64,000 nucleotides of DNA from Candidatus Poribacteria bacterium (GTDB lineage Bacteria > Poribacteria > WGA-4E > PCPOR2b), in NCBI GenBank assembly GCA_022822005.1, contig JAJECO010000008.1, forward strand, positions 62,001 to 126,000, written 5' to 3'. Position 1 is the stretch's first letter. Each line of letters opens with the position of its first letter. Positions 8,725 through 16,338 of this stretch are shown piece after piece. The notes below the pieces were generated by a model that worked only from the letters and a program-made list of their open reading frames with translations, was not told the origin of the DNA and ran no database searches. A program made the translations under genes and the position numbers.

Positions 8725-9273
8725 CTACTTGATTGCGGATTTAGCTGCAAGTATATCTTTTGTCTTGCCTTGCCCTTGCAGCGCAATCAGGGTTTGCAGG
8801 GTTTGCTTTAGTTCTTGACGATAGCTATAACTGAAAAGGACAAATTGGGCTTGTTGCTCAACTGTTAGAATTTCATTAAGCTCGTCCATAATCTTTTGCC
8901 TCCCAGCAACAAATCCGTTCTCGACTTCTTGGTGGTGTGTTAGGGCAGCCTGTAACTCAGTTAGTTCATTAGAACTGATTGGGGTGGATTGTAGCTGCTT
9001 CAGCCGATTCATGCTCTGCCGGTGTTCCTGTCGATACTGCATTTTTAGTTTTTCCAACCTGTTAAATTGGGTTAACAGAGGCAGTTTTTGCTCCGCTGTC
9101 GGCGACACTGCATCGACCAACTTCCAAATTTTGAGGGTTTCGACCAATTCAGCCAACTCACTTGGCGTTGTTGATCGAGGAGCTGGAGCGTCCGCCCTAA
9201 TAAGCGGGATTAAGAACACAAGCGCGAGTACCACAGGAATAACTGAGAGTAGTGGTAGGTAACGGCGTTTCAT
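8725..9273 (-). CDS. Spy/CpxP-like exported helical protein
   Basis: 182 residues. The N-terminal signal or anchor (RYLPLLSVIPVVLALVFLIPL) is followed by an all-helical, Gln/Leu-rich region with LTVEQQAQFVLF, which resembles the LTxxQ motif of periplasmic Spy/CpxP/CnrX-type stress proteins. It is the third gene of a set with an ECF sigma factor (10547) and an anti-sigma factor (9968), 29 bp after the latter. By analogy with such sets it may be a periplasmic sensor that modulates the anti-sigma factor; the similarity is structural only and the family call is tentative. Confidence 0.55.
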   Translation of the reverse strand: MKRRYLPLLSVIPVVLALVFLIPLIRADAPAPRSTTPSELAELVETLKIWKLVDAVSPTAEQKLPLLTQFNRLEKLKMQYRQEHRQSMNRLKQLQSTPISSNELTELQAALTHHQEVENGFVAGRQKIMDELNEILTVEQQAQFVLFSYSYRQELKQTLQTLIALQGQGKTKDILAAKSAIK

Positions 9274-9302
9274 AGAATAGTATCCTCCTTTAGGAAGTCT
9301 CT

Positions 9303-9968
9303 TTAATCCAAGGTAACAAGATCAATTCGATCTGTCGTCGAAGGAATAGCGTCAGTGAACACTTCATTTCCAACAGACTCAACATCAATTTCAGAAGTAA
9401 TGACATCATACCATTGATTGACGAGGTCGATGGAAGCCTCCGAATTTGGCATTTGGATTTCATCGACAAGCGAGCTTCGGGTGTCCCAAATCGAGGGCAC
9501 ATCTAGGTGTTGAAGTTCATAATGCAACTGTTCCCGCAACTGATCTCCAGGGATTTCAGCCATGAAACTTGAGGAAATAAGTACATCAAAAGTGGGATTA
9601 TCGGTTGAAGCCTTGAACAGACGACTATTAGAAAGTCCCCAAAAACTTAAGAGGAGGGTCAGCACGCAAGCCACGCCTGCCATTTTCCACCCGTGCACTC
9701 TTATCCAAAGGGGAAGACGGTCTTCTTCGCCCCCTTGATTTTGCGAAATCCTTACCCGGAGCGTGGGCCAAAACGCTTTCCATGCCTCTGGGGTAGGATA
9801 CTCCACCGGTACACTGCTGGCGTGATGGATTGTTTCCTCAAACGCTTGTAATTCCTTTTGGCATTGAGGGCAGTCGTCAATATGGCATTCTAATTGAGTG
9901 GACCGTTTTGGGGACAACGTTCCTTCAATGTATTCTGGTATTAATTTTTCAACTGATTTACATTTCAT
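9303..9968 (-). CDS. Membrane-bound zinc-finger anti-sigma factor
   Basis: 221 residues. The N-terminal zf-HC2/ZAS domain has C3 and the H29-x3-C33-x2-C36 signature; it should bind the sigma factor in the cytoplasm. A transmembrane helix (VACVLTLLLSFWGLS, about 105-120) separates it from an acidic C-terminal domain in the periplasm. The gene starts 6 bp after the ECF sigma stop and is followed by the Spy-like gene, which supports a signalling cascade from envelope to transcription. Confidence 0.82.
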   Translation of the reverse strand: MKCKSVEKLIPEYIEGTLSPKRSTQLECHIDDCPQCQKELQAFEETIHHASSVPVEYPTPEAWKAFWPTLRVRISQNQGGEEDRLPLWIRVHGWKMAGVACVLTLLLSFWGLSNSRLFKASTDNPTFDVLISSSFMAEIPGDQLREQLHYELQHLDVPSIWDTRSSLVDEIQMPNSEASIDLVNQWYDVITSEIDVESVGNEVFTDAIPSTTDRIDLVTLD

Positions 9969-9974
9969 AACGGG

Positions 9975-10547
9975 TCAATTCTCTACGTAAGGTGCAAGTA
10001 GCTCACGCAGTTTTCGTGTCGCGCTAAACAGATGCGCTTTAACGCTTCCGACACGCAGATGGAGCGTATCCGCAATTTCGCGGAGCGCCAATCCTTCGTA
10101 GTGCCTCAAAATAAACACCTGTTTCTGCCGTGGGGACAACTGTTGGATTGCGTTCCTGATTTCCCTTCCCAGTTCAGCTTGTTCTAAGCCGTCCATTGTA
10201 ACGTCCCGCGATGCCCCAGAGGGGAACAGGAAATCGTCAGCGGGGAATTCGTCGGCAAAAGTGATATTTTTATGGCTTGCACGGCGGCGTGTATAATCGA
10301 TACACGCATTTTTGGCAATCCGATAAATCCATGTATAAAATGTGGACTTGCTTTGAAAACGGTTCAGCGCCTTGTAGCTTCTAAGAAAAATCTCCTGAGA
10401 CAAGTCATACGCGTCCTCTGGATGGTGAGTGAAGTTATAAGCAAGTTCGTAGATCCGTCTCTGATATTTCTGAACTAACTCACCAAATGCGCGGGTATCC
10501 CCGCATTGTGCTCTTTTAACGAGGTAGCGATCTGTATCTTCTTTCAT
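9975..10547 (-). CDS. ECF-type RNA polymerase sigma factor
   Basis: 190 residues. Region 2 is seen in AFGELVQKYQRRIYELAYNF and DLSQEIFLRSYKAL, with the -10 recognition segment FYTWIYRIAKNACIDYTRRR. Region 4 is SPRQKQVFILRHYEGLALREI followed by a helix-turn-helix (GSVKAHLFSATRKLREL). First gene of the sigma/anti-sigma/Spy-like operon. I could not identify a convincing AAC-N16-CGT autoregulatory promoter upstream, unlike the second ECF operon at 31.5 kb. Confidence 0.92.
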   Translation of the reverse strand: MKEDTDRYLVKRAQCGDTRAFGELVQKYQRRIYELAYNFTHHPEDAYDLSQEIFLRSYKALNRFQSKSTFYTWIYRIAKNACIDYTRRRASHKNITFADEFPADDFLFPSGASRDVTMDGLEQAELGREIRNAIQQLSPRQKQVFILRHYEGLALREIADTLHLRVGSVKAHLFSATRKLRELLAPYVEN

Positions 10548-10684
10548 GGCGTTGTGTCTGTAGTAGACGCAGTAAGTAAAGAAAAGTTTAGGTAGCCAAA
10601 AACGGGGTACGATTGCCTTTTTGCAACTCGGTTAAGATCTTCACTATCGCGGTATTGACACGGTGGGAGGAAGGCGAACAGAAG

Positions 10685-10761
10685 TGGAGCCGGTGAGAGG
10701 ATTTGAACCTCCGACCTGTTGATTACGAATCAACCGCTCTGACCAACTGAGCTACACCGGC
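10685..10761 (-). tRNA. tRNA-Thr (anticodon CGT)
   Basis: Acceptor arms GCCGGTG and CACCGGC pair fully; the D-loop (TAGCTCAGTTGGTCAGAG), the anticodon stem GTTGA/TCAAC with loop TTCGTAA, and the T arm GGTTCAAAT are all normal. Anticodon CGT reads ACG. The discriminator is T and CCA is encoded at 10685-10687. It lies 50 bp after tRNA-Phe and is probably cotranscribed with it. Confidence 0.95.
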
Positions 10762-10811
10762 AGATAAGGAAAACGGTCCCAACACAGGTGATGAGACCGT
10801 AAGGATGGAGA

Positions 10812-10884
10812 TGCCGAGGGGCAGAATTGAACTGCCGACACATGGATTTTCAGTCCACTGCTCTACCTACTGAGCTACCTCGGC
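10812..10884 (-). tRNA. tRNA-Phe (anticodon GAA)
   Basis: The arms GCCGAGG/CCTCGGC, D-loop TAGCTCAGTAGGTAGAG, anticodon loop CTGAAAA between GTGGA and TCCAT, and T arm AGTTCAATTCT give a standard cloverleaf. The anticodon is GAA. Unlike the following tRNA-Thr, no CCA is encoded, so the end must be added enzymatically. Confidence 0.95.
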
Positions 10885-10903
10885 ATAATGGAGAGCGGGT
10901 AGA

Positions 10904-10933
10904 ATAATACCAAATGAGTAAAGTAGATGTCAA
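10904..10933 (-). promoter_or_regulatory. Sigma-70-like promoter of the tRNA-Phe/tRNA-Thr unit
   Basis: Minus strand: TTGACA (10933-10928), 18-nt spacer, TATTAT (10909-10904). The start would fall about 12-15 bp before tRNA-Phe. The flank is AT-rich. Confidence 0.75.
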
Positions 10934-11091
10934 GCGTTTTTTGTATTTGAGAATGGGCGAGGGAACCTCGCCCTACGATTAGGCAGGCATCGGCCTCCGT
11001 AGGGGTTGGGTCTCCCAACCCATTGGGTGCCGTGCCGTAATTTGCACGACGGTTATGGCGGACAGGGTATACCTACTACTAGCAACTTGGG

Positions 11092-11128
11092 GAAAATAAA
11101 AAAGCCCTATGCACTGTACATAGGGCTT
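11092..11128 (-). terminator. Rho-independent terminator after the VOC gene
   Basis: A perfect 10-bp stem AAGCCCTATG / CATAGGGCTT with a 7-nt loop is followed on the minus strand by TTTTTTATTTT. It lies 22 bp past the stop of the gene at 11150-11560. Confidence 0.85.
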
Positions 11129-11149
11129 ACGCTACACCTCAAATGTTGT

Positions 11150-11560
11150 CTATTGTCGGGGTTGGACGCCTGGCCACTGACCATCGTCCGCTGTCACATC
11201 CACTACGATCCCGTCGGGGTCTTCCACCTTAAACGATTCGTCTGGAGGTGAATTTGGATCGTATTCTTTTCCACCGACCCCATCCGATATAATTGTGAAT
11301 CCATTTGCCTCACACCGATCCGCAGCTTCCTGTAGATCTGGAACACGGACACCGATGTGGAGATAGTCCAACATACCGCCAACGTGTGGCGGACGTTCGG
11401 GTCCGTTGTGCTGAAAGACGCGGAAGTTGTGGTAGCCATCGGTAAGATCGTAGCAGCCGTCCATCGTCGAAAAAACTTTCAAGCCGAGGGCATCGCGCCA
11501 GAATCGGATAGTCTCTTCCAGATTGGTGGCGCGGACGCCAACATGTACGAGGGTTGACAT
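11150..11560 (-). CDS. VOC (glyoxalase/dioxygenase fold) family protein
   Basis: 136 residues from ATG 11560, which follows AAGGAGGAATCAGTA; the longer frame to 11602 lacks a ribosome site. A single VOC module: LVHVGVRATNLEETIRFW at the start, and MLDYLHIGVRVPDLQEA then FKVEDPDGIVVDV in the second half. This fold carries glyoxalases, dioxygenases and fosfomycin-type resistance enzymes; the two potential metal ligands H (VHVGV, YLHIGV) and the terminal E/D are compatible with a metal site. The exact reaction cannot be stated. Monocistronic, with its own promoter and terminator. Confidence 0.85.
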   Translation of the reverse strand: MSTLVHVGVRATNLEETIRFWRDALGLKVFSTMDGCYDLTDGYHNFRVFQHNGPERPPHVGGMLDYLHIGVRVPDLQEAADRCEANGFTIISDGVGGKEYDPNSPPDESFKVEDPDGIVVDVTADDGQWPGVQPRQ

Positions 11561-11601
11561 TACTGATTCCTCCTTGTGGAAAGGGTTACAGGGTTTGGGC
11601 A

Positions 11602-11630
11602 ATTATAGCACACTTAACATCAAGGGTCAA
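11602..11630 (-). promoter_or_regulatory. Sigma-70-like promoter of the VOC gene
   Basis: Minus strand: TTGACC (11630-11625), 17-nt spacer, perfect TATAAT (11607-11602). The 5' untranslated region would be about 35 nt. Confidence 0.8.
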
Positions 11631-11719
11631 GTGGACCCTCCCATTCAACCCTGACGGTTCACATATTACGCTCCCTTACTAGCGTGGGGACGTGCGCCTA
11701 TCTTGTGGCTGTTATCCCT

Positions 11720-12064
11720 TCACGAATCGTGGCGCGTCAGATGGTCGATGTGGTTCTGGTTAAGTTGTCGTATCGAAGTGCCCATGTCGGATAACCACTG
11801 ATTCATTTCGCCTCGGAGGTCAGAAAAGCCCTGATTCATCTCTGATCTCACTTCCGAGATTTGTTTGGTCATCTCCAATCTCACCGTTTCGATTTGATTG
11901 TCGGTCTTGTCTTGGCGTTGTTCAAGCCGTTCGGTCCTAATTTTTAGGCTGATCAATATCACTATCAGTTGAACACTAAAAGTCACCAAGTCCAGACGAC
12001 GGGGCGATAATGCTGGTCTACTACTGTGGATAACACGTAGGTTGGGTTGAACGAAAACAGACAA
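11720..12064 (-). CDS. Small membrane-anchored coiled-coil protein, start uncertain
   Basis: Up to 114 residues. One hydrophobic helix (VTFSVQLIVILISLKI) is followed by a charged heptad-like region (RTERLEQRQDKTDNQIETV, then MTKQISEVRSEMNQGF) typical of a coiled coil. The first ~11 codons lie inside a repeat element (12031-12286), so the native start is probably a TTG or GTG near 11995, just before the membrane helix; no ribosome site decides it. No family is recognised. Confidence 0.45.
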   Translation of the reverse strand: MSVFVQPNLRVIHSSRPALSPRRLDLVTFSVQLIVILISLKIRTERLEQRQDKTDNQIETVRLEMTKQISEVRSEMNQGFSDLRGEMNQWLSDMGTSIRQLNQNHIDHLTRHDS

Positions 12065-12286
12065 AAATAAAAACCGTGATAACTCAATGCCGATGCGCGA
12101 TTGTCATTCAAATCTCAAAAATCGGAGTGAAACCCAACGCTTTTCTCAGCAGGAGTCCAGGAACGTGGGGGTATGAAGTTGGGTTTCACTATCTCCTCGC
12201 TGCTATCTGCAGCACCTTCAGTTTGATAGGTGTTTGAGGTGACTGAATCGGATTTCTCAACTTTGCTCAACCCAACCTACGCGCTA
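12031..12286. mobile_element. MITE-like element with nested inverted repeats (family C)
   Basis: 256 bp bounded by inverted repeats TAACACGTAGGTTGGGTTGA (12031-12050) and its near-perfect complement ending CAACCTACGCGCTA (12267-12286): 15 bp are identical and 3 of the outer 5 also match. A second inner pair, GTGAAACCCAAC (12127-12138) and GTTGGGTTTCAC (12178-12189), nests inside. It encodes no transposase. TA at both ends suggests a TA-targeting mover (inference). Confidence 0.6.
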
Positions 12287-12302
12287 TAACCCGCAACTTG
12301 CG

Positions 12303-12647
12303 TTAATATAGCCCTTCCCCCTTGCCCATGTGGTGTAAGAGTTTCTGCACGTCACTGTGGTGTGGTTCTCTGATCCTGACGTTCCAGACCGGTTTTTTCT
12401 CATCACGGCGAGCCGTCAAGATTCTGCCGTCGGGCATGACGTATTTGAAATAGTCGCCGTGATAGCCATGGCTTAACTCGATGAGGTTCGGATAGTCTCC
12501 TTTGAACTTACCAACCAAACTCGGATACTGCCCAACGAACTGGGATTCAGGGATTGGGACGTAACGGAGTGGGGTTTTCGGTTTCGGCTCAGGCGGTATC
12601 GCACACCCGATAAGCAGGACAAAAACTACTATCGTTGTTCTAATCAT
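12303..12647 (-). CDS. Small lipoprotein with MPDGRILTARR motif
   Basis: 114 residues from ATG 12647 (MIRTTIVVFVLLIGC), preceded by GGAGAGAAAG; the longer frame reaches 12683. Lipobox LLIGC, proline-rich linker (PPEPKPKTP), then a compact C-terminal domain with YPNLIELSHGYHGDYFKYV and MPDGRILTARR, and PVWNVRIREPHH. I do not recognise the family. A broken paralogue of the same C-terminal motif lies at 14101-14232, so this gene belongs to a small local family. Confidence 0.6.
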   Translation of the reverse strand: MIRTTIVVFVLLIGCAIPPEPKPKTPLRYVPIPESQFVGQYPSLVGKFKGDYPNLIELSHGYHGDYFKYVMPDGRILTARRDEKKPVWNVRIREPHHSDVQKLLHHMGKGEGLY

Positions 12648-12710
12648 CTTTCTCTCCATCAGAATCGTACGTCCGATTTTCACTGCACACCAAACGCGAG
12701 TGAGATAACC

Positions 12711-12812
12711 TCATTTCCCCCGCTTGAACCAGACGATCAGCCGAATGATCGCCCCAAGAATGAAACATGGGATAAGTAACATTATCAGCACCGTATCAAA
12801 TACACCAAACAT
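12711..12812 (-). CDS. 33-residue single-pass membrane peptide
   Basis: ATG 12812 follows GAGGTGCACG, a good ribosome site. The product starts MFGVFDTVLIMLLIPC, continues as one hydrophobic helix (FILGAIIRLIVW) and ends with the basic tail FKRGK. The stop is TGA at 12711. It lies between two small exported-protein genes on the same strand. Small size means it could be chance, but the combination of ribosome site, hydrophobic helix and positive-inside tail supports a real small protein. Confidence 0.45.
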   Translation of the reverse strand: MFGVFDTVLIMLLIPCFILGAIIRLIVWFKRGK

Positions 12813-12848
12813 CGTGCACCTCAATTTCGCTCCCCTACAGACCGTAAC

Positions 12849-12950
12849 TATGGTAAATTATAAAAATAAATAGACACTTTCGCTCCTCATGTTTGGTAGG
12901 CGCTGTTTCCAACTGCGCCTATTCGGTGCGGTTAGAAACCGCACCTACCG
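12849..12950. repeat. One-ended TA-type MITE fragment plus double-hairpin repeat
   Basis: 12849-12878 reads TATGGTAAATTATAAAAATA and on to AGACA, an end of MITE family B. It is followed at 12893-12950 by two hairpins, GGCGCTGTTTCCAACTGCGCC and GGTGCGGTTAGAAACCGCACC. The same pair occurs in inverse orientation at 43680-43735, and the second hairpin also at 29958-29982. Confidence 0.65.
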
Positions 12951-13113
12951 GATTCACGTAGTAATCATTAGGAAGCCAACTCCAATAACTGCCAGTGATT
13001 GTGCGCGGAGGTGTATCGGGGTCAACCACCTCAAGGAAGTGCATATCCGGGTCTATGTTACTCGCACAGCAGAGCGATATGCCGATAAGCAGTGTGATTT
13101 TGATTGCTTTCAT
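12919..13113 (-). CDS. 64-residue exported protein with repeat-derived C-terminus
   Basis: MKAIKITLLIGISLCC is a short signal peptide, possibly with a lipobox ending at C15 or C16. The start ATG overlaps the stop of the upstream gene (ATGA, 13110-13113), which indicates translational coupling. The body (NIDPDMHFLEVVDPDTPP) is short. The last ~11 residues (PVGAVSNRTE) are encoded by the GGTGCGG hairpin repeat, so the native end was probably replaced by the insertion. Function unknown. Confidence 0.55.
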   Translation of the reverse strand: MKAIKITLLIGISLCCASNIDPDMHFLEVVDPDTPPRTITGSYWSWLPNDYYVNPVGAVSNRTE

Positions 13114-13928
13114 CGCGCTTCACCTTCATCATTTAGCGGCGGGAGGTTCAACTCTTTTTCAATCGCCGTCACCTCGTCCATCACAATGGGGAGCCGATCG
13201 TCTGGTTGTTTCGGGCGAAATCGTCCCTGTGCATCATAGACAAACGGCATCCGTTTAAGTTTGCTCACCCGACTTGCCAATGCTTGCATCCGTTTGGGTT
13301 GTTTCAGGGTCGCTCGGACGATACGGGTCATTTGCAGCACCGTGACATCCATGCTCCACCATCCCCGCTCGATGATATGTTCATCAAGTGTTTCACCTTC
13401 TGCTCGGACAGGATAGATAGAGCCATAATGTTGAGGGTAGCTATCGGCTGTCCTTCCATTATGCTCAACCGGTGAAGTGAGAGGCAGTAACTTGAGAAAT
13501 ACACGGTCGCCCCGTTTAGCAACGTCAACCCCAGCGGCTGTGACCCAATCGCCACTAGGAATAGGGAGGAAATCGAATAAGCGGTACGGACCCCCGACTT
13601 GAACAAAGGTGACAGTTCGGCACGGCGGTTTAGGATCTTGTTTAGATGCCCCCTCTTTTGGATTGTCAGCACGTTCAATCGCTTGTTTTATGTTCTTTTC
13701 AACCCGGACGGTTACAAGACTCCGGGGACCATAATCGTCCCCATCAAAGACAAAGGAGACATGAACAACTTTACCGACGATGATATGCTTCGCCTCAAGC
13801 GTCAGGTTCTTTTTTGGTTTGGTAGGATCCTCAACATAAAGTGCCATACTATCGCAATGGACGAGACAGAGCCCAATGATAAGCAGGGCACACCATAACG
13901 GTTTTTGGTAATTCGCTGAGTGAGTCAA
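13110..13928 (-). CDS. Exported protein of unknown function
   Basis: 272 residues. A hydrophobic signal segment (PLWCALLIIGLCLVHCDSMA) precedes a beta-rich region, with HIIVGKVVHVSFVFDGDDYG and GDRVFLKLLPL, and a helical C-terminus rich in Lys/Arg and Glu. The early pattern (a strand, then VTVRVEKNIK) resembles small periplasmic beta-barrel domains, but I do not recognise the family. First gene of a coupled pair with 12919-13113. Confidence 0.6.
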   Translation of the reverse strand: MTHSANYQKPLWCALLIIGLCLVHCDSMALYVEDPTKPKKNLTLEAKHIIVGKVVHVSFVFDGDDYGPRSLVTVRVEKNIKQAIERADNPKEGASKQDPKPPCRTVTFVQVGGPYRLFDFLPIPSGDWVTAAGVDVAKRGDRVFLKLLPLTSPVEHNGRTADSYPQHYGSIYPVRAEGETLDEHIIERGWWSMDVTVLQMTRIVRATLKQPKRMQALASRVSKLKRMPFVYDAQGRFRPKQPDDRLPIVMDEVTAIEKELNLPPLNDEGEAR

Positions 13929-13972
13929 TTGTCCCTCCTTCTTCCCTCACGAACTGTTCTACCCGTTCTATT

Positions 13973-14098
13973 TATGGTAAATTTTAGAATTACTTAGACG
14001 TGATAAGCGAACCAAGCCACGAACCTTGCTCACCGAGTTACGGCACACGGAGTGTGCCTACTACTATTAATGTCTACTTATTTCTATAATTCACTATA
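13973..14098. mobile_element. TA-type MITE, complete copy (family B)
   Basis: 126 bp including TA at each end. The terminal inverted repeats match at 19 of 25 positions: left TGGTAAATTTTAGAATTACT, right end complement TAGTGAATTATAGAAATAAG. No coding capacity. The TA duplication and size fit a non-autonomous element of the IS630/Tc1-mariner kind (inference). A second complete copy is at 29921-30022. Confidence 0.65.
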
Positions 14099-14100
14099 AT

Positions 14101-14232
14101 GGAGGAGCGGTTGCCTGATGGTGATGTTCCAGACCCCTTTTTCCCAATAGCGGCGAGCCATCAAGATTTTGCCATCGGGCATAGGGAATTTATCGCGGGG
14201 GTGACTGTCATAAGTTGAGACACATTGCCATA
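14101..14232 (-). pseudogene. Fragment of a paralogue of the lipoprotein at 12303
   Basis: On the minus strand this stretch encodes YDSHPRDKFPMPDGKILMA then RRYWEKGVWNITIRQPLL, matching GYHGDYFKYVMPDGRILTA and RRDEKKPVWNVRIREPHH of the gene at 12303-12647. There is no start, no signal peptide, and the 3' end stops 2 bp from MITE 13973-14098, so the gene appears cut by that element. From 14233 to 14449 I see no gene. Confidence 0.65.
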
Positions 14233-14449
14233 ATTAGCGAAGGCTGAATCGGTCGCTTGCATCTTTCCACGCACAGATCTACTGCCGAACCTCCTCAACC
14301 CTGAGTTCCCACGCGTTATAAGGCAGGAGTGACATAACCGACCTATCAAAATCACGGTAATAGGGTTGTTCGCTAATCACAGTAAATTAACACATCTCTA
14401 CATTTCCTGCCAGAAAACACCTAATAAAAAAATCTCTCCGATCGGATTC

Positions 14450-15148
14450 CTAATAAGCGGTGACGCTACCCCGAAGTTTCTCCAGCGTTTTCTCCCCGAT
14501 GCCTTTGACATTCGTGAGGTCATCAACGGTAGAGAATCCACCGGAGGTTTGGCGGTATTCAATAATGCGTCTCGCCATTGCGGGACCGATGCCACGTATT
14601 GACTGTAATTCTTGGGATGTCGCGGTGTTGATGTTGATGCGCGGCCCGTCTGAAGGTGTGGATCTCTCTACGGGAAGCTGCGGGGACACCGAGGGCAGGG
14701 TTGCGGTAGGAGCAGGCTCCTTAATGGTCTTGGGCGCAGGCGGGTGTTGCTTCACATTGGGGGTTTGGCGAATCTCTGGGACACGAATCTGTTCTCCATC
14801 ACGAATTTTCGCAGCGAGATTGAGGCTATGTACGTCGGCTCGGTTTGTCTTCCCACCTGCCTTTTCGATAGCTTCATGGACGCGTGCATCGGTGGAGAGA
14901 TAGTACACTCCCGGTGACCTGACTGCCCCTGTCACGTGGATTGCGATTTCTGGTTTTGGGGTGGGTGCGGACGGCGCAGGTGGGGATGCAGTTGGAGGTG
15001 GAGCCGTTTCCGTTTCGACCACGAGATCCGGTTCACCAAGAAAGAGCGTGGGATGAAAATGCTTTAACATCCAATATGCCCCGCCCGCAAGTATAACGGC
15101 AACGAGGATAATGATGATTTTTCGATGTTGTGATTCGAGGATGTCCAT
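14450..15148 (-). CDS. comEA: ComEA-like membrane-anchored helix-hairpin-helix DNA-binding protein
   Basis: 232 residues: an N-terminal membrane anchor (KIIIILVAVILAGGAYWML), a proline-rich linker, an SLBB domain (IHVTGAVRSPGVYYLSTDAR, about 69-125), a second Pro-rich linker, then two helix-hairpin-helix motifs (ININTATSQELQSIRGIGPA and VDDLTNVKGIGEKTLEKL). This order is that of ComEA, which binds incoming DNA outside the inner membrane during uptake. No other competence gene is nearby. It starts 21 bp after mnmA and is probably in its operon. Confidence 0.85.
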   Translation of the reverse strand: MDILESQHRKIIIILVAVILAGGAYWMLKHFHPTLFLGEPDLVVETETAPPPTASPPAPSAPTPKPEIAIHVTGAVRSPGVYYLSTDARVHEAIEKAGGKTNRADVHSLNLAAKIRDGEQIRVPEIRQTPNVKQHPPAPKTIKEPAPTATLPSVSPQLPVERSTPSDGPRININTATSQELQSIRGIGPAMARRIIEYRQTSGGFSTVDDLTNVKGIGEKTLEKLRGSVTAY

Positions 15149-15169
15149 CTTCTATCCGCACCGACGGAT

Positions 15170-16255
15170 CTACTTAATCCAGCCGCCGCCGATGACAGTG
15201 TCCTCATCGTAGAATACCGCAGCCTGTCCGGGGGTGACAGCACGGCGTGGTTGATCGAACTTGACTTCAACCTCTGTGTCGGTCAAGGGGCTGATTGTTG
15301 CTGGTGCGCCTGCGTCCTTATAGCGGATTTTGACCTCCGCTCGAATCGGCTCGGTAAGCTGATCCATGGTGATGAGGTTGACCCGTTCGACCTGCATCGT
15401 ATCTGCCAAGAGGTCTTCGTTCTTTCCGACGACGATTGTGTTGTCGCGAACCTTTAGTTCGGTGACATAGAGCGGTGCCTCGGCGGAGATTCCTAAACCT
15501 CTGCGTTGTCCAACCGTGTAGAACGGAATTCCTTGATGTGTCCCAAGCGTTTGACCTTCTTGGTTAACGATATCGCCCCCTTGAATCTTATCAGGGATTC
15601 GATCCTTGAGGAACCGCTTGTAGTTGTCGTCCGCGATGAAGCAGAGCTCTTGGCTTTCCGGCTTCTCTGCTGTTCGCATCTGATACTTCCGCGCAACCGC
15701 TCTTACGTCATCCTTTTCATACCCGCCAAGCGGCATCAATGCTCGGCTCAACTGCGCCTGTGTCAACGAAAACAGGAAGTAGGACTGATCCTTGCGTGGA
15801 TCAATTCCTTTGCGTAAGAGATAGCGACCAGTCTCCGGATCTTGTTTGATTATAGCGTAATGTCCCGTCGCCACATAGTCAACTTCCAGCTGCGCTGCGA
15901 GCTCAAGTAGTTTTCCAAACTTCAAATCTTGGTTACAGATGACGCACGGGCTCGGTGTCCGCCCAGCAACGTATTCGTCAGAGAAGTAATCGACGATGCT
16001 TTCGCGGAAAGGCTCCTCATAATTGACGGCGTAAAAGGGGATGCCAAGTTGTGTCGCTACCCGCCGTGCGTCCTCGACACCTTCAAGCGAGCAGCAGTTC
16101 GGCTTATCCGACTCAACCTCGATTGTGTCGTGCGTACCGAGTCGCATGGTAATTGCGATCACATCATAGCCGGCTTCGACCATCAATGCCGCGGTTACTG
16201 AACTATCAACACCACCGCTCATCGCGGCGATAACCTTTGTATCCAATTTAATCAC
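15170..16255 (-). CDS. mnmA: tRNA-specific 2-thiouridylase MnmA
   Basis: 361 residues, normal for MnmA, which adds sulfur to C2 of wobble uridine in tRNA Lys, Glu and Gln. The ATP pyrophosphatase P-loop SGGVDSS is at 13-19. The two reactive cysteines are C107 (in CVICNQDLKFG) and C205 (in SQELCFIADD). TGHYA (130-134) and RKDQSYFLF follow, with the C-terminal beta-barrel from about 225. It has its own promoter and leads into comEA. The MITE at 16339-16484 sits directly upstream of that promoter. Confidence 0.95.
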   Translation of the reverse strand: MIKLDTKVIAAMSGGVDSSVTAALMVEAGYDVIAITMRLGTHDTIEVESDKPNCCSLEGVEDARRVATQLGIPFYAVNYEEPFRESIVDYFSDEYVAGRTPSPCVICNQDLKFGKLLELAAQLEVDYVATGHYAIIKQDPETGRYLLRKGIDPRKDQSYFLFSLTQAQLSRALMPLGGYEKDDVRAVARKYQMRTAEKPESQELCFIADDNYKRFLKDRIPDKIQGGDIVNQEGQTLGTHQGIPFYTVGQRRGLGISAEAPLYVTELKVRDNTIVVGKNEDLLADTMQVERVNLITMDQLTEPIRAEVKIRYKDAGAPATISPLTDTEVEVKFDQPRRAVTPGQAAVFYDEDTVIGGGWIK

Positions 16256-16290
16256 CTGTGTCTACGATTTTCGAGATGAAATTCCATCAA

Positions 16291-16320
16291 AGGATAGCAT
16301 ACACTCTGACCCGTTGTCAA
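16291..16320 (-). promoter_or_regulatory. Sigma-70-like promoter of mnmA
   Basis: Minus strand: TTGACA (16320-16315), 18-nt spacer, TATCCT (16296-16291). The transcript would begin near 16284, about 29 nt before the mnmA start. Confidence 0.7.
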
Positions 16321-16338
16321 GATCATCAGAATATTTAG

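Noticed and set aside
10590-10650. ECF-type autoregulatory promoter before the sigma gene at 10547
   Set aside because: An AAC and CGTA pair exists on the minus strand but with a 19-nt gap instead of 16-17.
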